From positions 1 through 64,000 of the forward strand of contig NZ_JAHRID010000003.1 in assembly GCF_019100565.1 (NCBI RefSeq): 64,000 nt of DNA, given 5' to 3'. Under the pieces are notes generated by a model. It was given only the letters and a program-made list of their open reading frames with translations, did no database searches and was not told the origin of the DNA. Made by a program: the position numbers and the translations under genes. This stretch comes from Arsukibacterium indicum. Its GTDB lineage: Bacteria; Pseudomonadota; Gammaproteobacteria; Enterobacterales; Alteromonadaceae. Position 1 is the stretch's first letter, and each line of letters begins with the position of its first letter. Below, in pieces: positions 60,616-64,000 of the stretch.

Positions 60616-62124
60616 ATGGAGTTCAGCGTTAAAAGCGGAAGTCCGGAAAAACAACGCAGCGCATGTATTGTTGTTGGCGTATACGAACCACGTCGTCTTT
60701 CCGCAGTAGCAGAGCAACTGGATAAAATCAGTGAAGGTTATATCAGCAATTTATTACGCCGCGGCGATTTAGAAGGCAAACCGGGTCAAATGCTGTTATT
60801 ACACCATGTCCCTAATGTGCTTAGTGAGCGGGTATTATTGGTTGGCTGTGGCAAAGAACGTGAATTGGACGAGCGGCAATACCGCCAGATCATTGCTAAA
60901 ACGATCAGCACCCTGAATGAAACCGGTTCAATGGAAGCGGTATGCTTTTTATCTGAGTTGCATGTCAAAAGCCGTGATACTTACTGGAAAGTGCGCCATG
61001 CGGTGGAAACCACTCAGGACTGCCTGTATGTGTTTGACCGTTTAAAAAGCAAAAAAGACGAAACCCGCCGGCCGCTGCGTAAAATTGTTTTTAACGTACC
61101 TACCCGGCGTGATTTAACCATTGGCGAGCGTGCGGTAGAACAAGGTCTGGCTATAGCTGCTGGTATTAAGCAGTGTAAAGACGTTGGCAATCTGCCGCCG
61201 AATATCTGCACCCCGGCTTATCTGGCCGAGCAGGCGCAGGCATTGGTTGAGCTATCTGACAAGGTAAGTGTTGAAGTGCTGGGTGCCGAAGAACTGGCCA
61301 GCCATGGCATGAACTCGTACCTGGCAGTTGGTCGTGGCTCAGTAAACGGCCCGAAAATGTCGGTAATCAAATACAACGGTGCCGGCAACGACAGCGCCCC
61401 GATGGTATTAATTGGTAAAGGCCTGACATTTGACTCAGGCGGTATCAGTTTAAAGCCGGGCGATGGCATGGATGAAATGAAATACGACATGTGTGGCGCC
61501 GCCTCGGTGCTGGGCACCATGCATTCAGTTATCGCGCTGGGTTTACCGGTCAATATCGTTGCAATACTTGCTGCTGCTGAGAATATGCCCGATGCCAATG
61601 CCTACCGCCCTGGTGATATTTTAACAACTATGTCAGGTCAGACCGTTGAGGTACTGAATACTGACGCCGAAGGCCGGCTGGTACTATGCGATGCCCTGAC
61701 CTATGCTGAACGCTTTGACCCGGAACTGGTCATTGATGTAGCCACTTTAACCGGCGCCTGCGTTATTGCCCTTGGTAAACATGCCTCTGGCCTGCTTAGT
61801 AATCACAACCCGCTGGCACATGAAATTCTGAACGCGTCTGAGCAAAGCGGCGATCGCGCCTGGCGCCTGCCACTATGGGATGATTATCAGGAACAACTGG
61901 AAAGCCCCTTCGCCGATTTCAGTAACTTAGGTGGCCGTGCTGCCGGCACTATTACTGCTGCCTGCTTTTTATCACGGTTTACCCGCAAATATAACTGGGC
62001 TCATCTGGATATTGCCGGCACAGCCTGGCGCAGTGGCGGTAAAGACAAAGGCTCGACGGGTCGGCCAGTGGCATTGTTAACTCAGTTTTTAATTAACCGT
62101 GCTGGCCACAATCAGGATCACTGA
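60616..62124 (+). CDS. pepA: Leucyl aminopeptidase PepA
   Basis: A 502-residue M17 aminopeptidase. The C-terminal catalytic domain has [32 protein letters not shown], providing metal ligands Lys and Asp and the second Lys region, and [18 protein letters not shown], providing Asp and Glu with the bicarbonate-binding Arg. PepA removes N-terminal residues from peptides. In E. coli it also acts as a DNA-binding accessory in plasmid-dimer resolution and carAB control. The ATG is preceded by CAGGAG. It overlaps holC by one base. Confidence 0.95.
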   Translation: MEFSVKSGSPEKQRSACIVVGVYEPRRLSAVAEQLDKISEGYISNLLRRGDLEGKPGQMLLLHHVPNVLSERVLLVGCGKERELDERQYRQIIAKTISTLNETGSMEAVCFLSELHVKSRDTYWKVRHAVETTQDCLYVFDRLKSKKDETRRPLRKIVFNVPTRRDLTIGERAVEQGLAIAAGIKQCKDVGNLPPNICTPAYLAEQAQALVELSDKVSVEVLGAEELASHGMNSYLAVGRGSVNGPKMSVIKYNGAGNDSAPMVLIGKGLTFDSGGISLKPGDGMDEMKYDMCGAASVLGTMHSVIALGLPVNIVAILAAAENMPDANAYRPGDILTTMSGQTVEVLNTDAEGRLVLCDALTYAERFDPELVIDVATLTGACVIALGKHASGLLSNHNPLAHEILNASEQSGDRAWRLPLWDDYQEQLESPFADFSNLGGRAAGTITAACFLSRFTRKYNWAHLDIAGTAWRSGGKDKGSTGRPVALLTQFLINRAGHNQDH

Positions 62125-62573
62125 TGACGGTTACCTTTTATGTGCTGGCTGAAAGCCAGCAATCTCTTGCAAATGAGCTGAGCACTGTGCCAGCTCATTT
62201 TGCTTTAGCCTGTCAGTTATGCGCTAACTTTTACCGCGCTAACCAACGGGTTTTTGTTTATACTGCCAGCCAGCAAGATGCCGAACTAATCGACCAGTTA
62301 CTGTGGCAGTTTGATGCCGACAGCTTTGTACCACATAACCTGAGTGGTGAAGGCCCGGCCCGCGGTGCACCGGTTGAAATAAGCTGGCAACCTCCCAGGC
62401 AAAGCCGCCAGGTGCTGATTAATCTTGCACCAGACATGCCGGACTTTGTCAGGCGGTTTGCCGACATTATCGAATTTGTTCCGGCTGAGGCCACTGCCAA
62501 AGCGCAGGCCCGGGAACGTTATAAGCAATATCGTCAGTCGGGAATTACCCCTGCTACTGTCAATGCCGACTGA
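62124..62573 (+). CDS. holC: DNA polymerase III chi subunit HolC
   Basis: A 149-residue protein with the HolC layout: VTFYVLAESQQSLANE at the start, FALACQLCANFYRANQRVFVYTASQQDAELIDQLLWQF, then DSFVPHNLSGEGPARGAPVEISW. Chi links the clamp loader to single-strand binding protein. pepA-holC-valS is the standard gammaproteobacterial order, with overlapping or nearly touching genes. Confidence 0.93.
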   Translation: MTVTFYVLAESQQSLANELSTVPAHFALACQLCANFYRANQRVFVYTASQQDAELIDQLLWQFDADSFVPHNLSGEGPARGAPVEISWQPPRQSRQVLINLAPDMPDFVRRFADIIEFVPAEATAKAQARERYKQYRQSGITPATVNAD

Positions 62574-62588
62574 ACAACAGGTACTCTC

Positions 62589-64000
62589 ATGGAAAAAACA
62601 TTTAATCCCAGTCAGATAGAACAAGCCATGTACAGCGCATGGGAAAGCAAAGGCTATTTTAAACCGGCCGGCGACACCGGTAATGGCAGCTACTGCATCA
62701 TGATCCCGCCACCAAATGTTACGGGCAGCCTGCATATGGGCCATGCCTTTCAGCAAACCATAATGGATGCGATGACCCGCTACCAGCGGATGCGCGGCAA
62801 AAACACCTTATGGCAGGTTGGCAGCGATCATGCTGGTATCGCTACCCAGATGGTAGTGGAACGGCAACTGGCAGCAGCTGGCCTGCCCGGCCGCCACCAG
62901 ATGGGGCGTGATGCCTTTATTGAAAAAGTGTGGGACTGGAAAGCAGAGTCCGGCGGCACTATTACCTCACAAATGCGCCGGCTGGGTAACTCGGTCGACT
63001 GGGAGCGTGAGCGCTTTACCATGGATGAAGGATTATCCGAGGCCGTTCAGGAAGTCTTTGTCAGATTATATCAGGACGACTTAATTTACCGCGGCAAACG
63101 CCTGGTAAACTGGGACCCGAAACTGCACACCGCTATCTCAGATCTGGAAGTGGAAAACAAAGAGCAGCAAGGCCATATGTGGCATTTACGCTACCCACTG
63201 GCTGACGGTGTGCTAACCGATGACGGTAAAAACTACCTCGTCGTCGCTACAACCCGGCCGGAAACCATGTTAGGTGACACCGCTGTTGCCGTTAACCCGG
63301 CCGATGAGCGCTATCAGGCATTGCTTGGCAAAGAGGTGCTGCTGCCATTGGTAAATCGCCGGATACCGGTAATAAGTGATGAGCATGCCGACAAAGACAA
63401 AGGAACCGGTTGCGTCAAGATCACACCGGCTCACGATTTTAATGATTATGAAGTAGGTAAACGTAATCAGTTACCGATGATCAATATCATGACCCAGGAT
63501 GCCACCATTCGCAGCGAAGGAGAATGCTTCCACTTTAACGGTGAGCATAACCCGGCAATGACCGCCGCTATTCCTGATACATATCAGGGGCTGGACCGCT
63601 ACGAAGCACGTAAAGCCATTGTAGCGGCATTTGAACAGGCAGGTTTGCTGGAAAAAGTCGAAAACTTAACCAACACCCTGCCTTATGGTGATCGCAGTGG
63701 CGTAGTTATTGAACCCTTACTGACCGATCAATGGTATGTACGGGTGGCACCACTGGCCAAAACAGCTGTTGAAGCAGTACAAAGCGGCCAGATTGAATTT
63801 GTACCCAAGCAATATGAAAACATGTACTTCAGCTGGATGCGTGACATTCAGGACTGGTGTATTTCGCGTCAGCTTTGGTGGGGCCATCGCATTCCGGCCT
63901 GGTATGACAATGACGGCGGAGTATATGTTGGCCGCAGTGAGCAGGAAGTTCGCAATAAATATCAGTTAACGGCTGATTTGGCGCTGCGCCAGGACGATGA
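62589..64000 (+). CDS. valS: Valyl-tRNA synthetase, 5' part (runs off the window)
   Basis: The first 470 codons of a class I synthetase of normal length about 950. The start is the ATG at 62589, giving [18 protein letters not shown]. The catalytic HIGH motif appears as [10 protein letters not shown], followed by the editing (CP1) domain with [17 protein letters not shown] and [19 protein letters not shown]. It charges tRNA-Val and edits mischarged threonine. The KMSKS loop and anticodon-binding domain lie beyond 64000. Confidence 0.95.
   Translation, partial: MEKTFNPSQIEQAMYSAWESKGYFKPAGDTGNGSYCIMIPPPNVTGSLHMGHAFQQTIMDAMTRYQRMRGKNTLWQVGSDHAGIATQMVVERQLAAAGLPGRHQMGRDAFIEKVWDWKAESGGTITSQMRRLGNSVDWERERFTMDEGLSEAVQEVFVRLYQDDLIYRGKRLVNWDPKLHTAISDLEVENKEQQGHMWHLRYPLADGVLTDDGKNYLVVATTRPETMLGDTAVAVNPADERYQALLGKEVLLPLVNRRIPVISDEHADKDKGTGCVKITPAHDFNDYEVGKRNQLPMINIMTQDATIRSEGECFHFNGEHNPAMTAAIPDTYQGLDRYEARKAIVAAFEQAGLLEKVENLTNTLPYGDRSGVVIEPLLTDQWYVRVAPLAKTAVEAVQSGQIEFVPKQYENMYFSWMRDIQDWCISRQLWWGHRIPAWYDNDGGVYVGRSEQEVRNKYQLTADLALRQDD

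Overview
The window looks like a chromosome segment of a gammaproteobacterium, most like Rheinheimera, Alishewanella or a related Alteromonadales/Chromatiales genus. That assignment is by gene order and protein style, not a database search. The anchored chromosomal part is the right end, with lptG-lptF transcribed leftwards and pepA-holC-valS rightwards (58.2-64.0 kb), next to an RDD membrane protein and a tRNA-Leu(CAA). Nearly everything left of that tRNA looks accessory.

Region 1 (0.6-14.1 kb, AT-rich, all on the minus strand apart from an IS fragment) is a copper/heavy-metal island: a MerR-type regulator with a textbook 19-bp-spacer promoter, a P1B ATPase, a cupredoxin, CopC, a CopD cut off by an ISAs1 fragment, a complete CusCBA-type RND pump whose CusB carries two CusF-like domains, a DUF411 protein and two His/Cys-rich exported proteins. 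Region 2 (14.17-17.4 kb) holds an IS4/IS10-like element and an IS256-family element that cuts off an SRAP (YedK-like) gene. Region 3 (17.5-29.7 kb, visibly more GC-rich) is a second copper cluster: another P1B ATPase, DUF2933, DUF411, CopABCD and a CopRS/CusRS two-component system. Several families are shared by the two clusters, and cluster 1 keeps only broken copies of CopD and DUF2933.

Region 4 (29.7-36.3 kb) is a TonB-dependent receptor with two PepSY membrane proteins, one fused to a 2Fe-2S ferredoxin and an FNR-type reductase. A divergent GntR/HutC-type regulator has candidate operators in the shared promoter region; the set looks like reductive metal-chelate uptake. Region 5 (36.3-43.0 kb) is a patchwork: a decayed SRAP copy, a CgeB-like glycosyltransferase gene stopped by one in-frame TAG, a small Xre regulator with matching operator motifs, an SOS-controlled umuDC-type operon, a three-gene cassette array with attC-like sites but no integrase, and an intact SRAP gene.

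Region 6 (43.0-51.7 kb) is mobile-element-like. It has a 942-residue protein that appears to join a rolling-circle replication-initiator-like domain to a UvrD/PcrA-type helicase, a divergent unknown gene, then a tyrosine recombinase, a double-AAA ATPase, a RadC-type protein, a DUF2787 protein and an Xre regulator. Region 7 (51.7-57.25 kb) is a type III CBASS anti-phage operon (CD-NTase, HORMA, TRIP13-like ATPase, NucC nuclease) with an extra overlapping membrane-protein gene. A divergent Xre/ImmA pair of the CapH/CapP type faces it across a palindromic operator. The tRNA-Leu next to it has a second, partial copy 138 bp away, marking an integration hotspot.

The best candidates for something undescribed are the initiator-helicase fusion, the fifth gene of the CBASS operon, the Xre/glycosyltransferase pair with the amber stop, and the PepSY-ferredoxin-reductase operon under a HutC-like regulator. 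All coordinates and motifs were read by eye; no alignments or searches were run.
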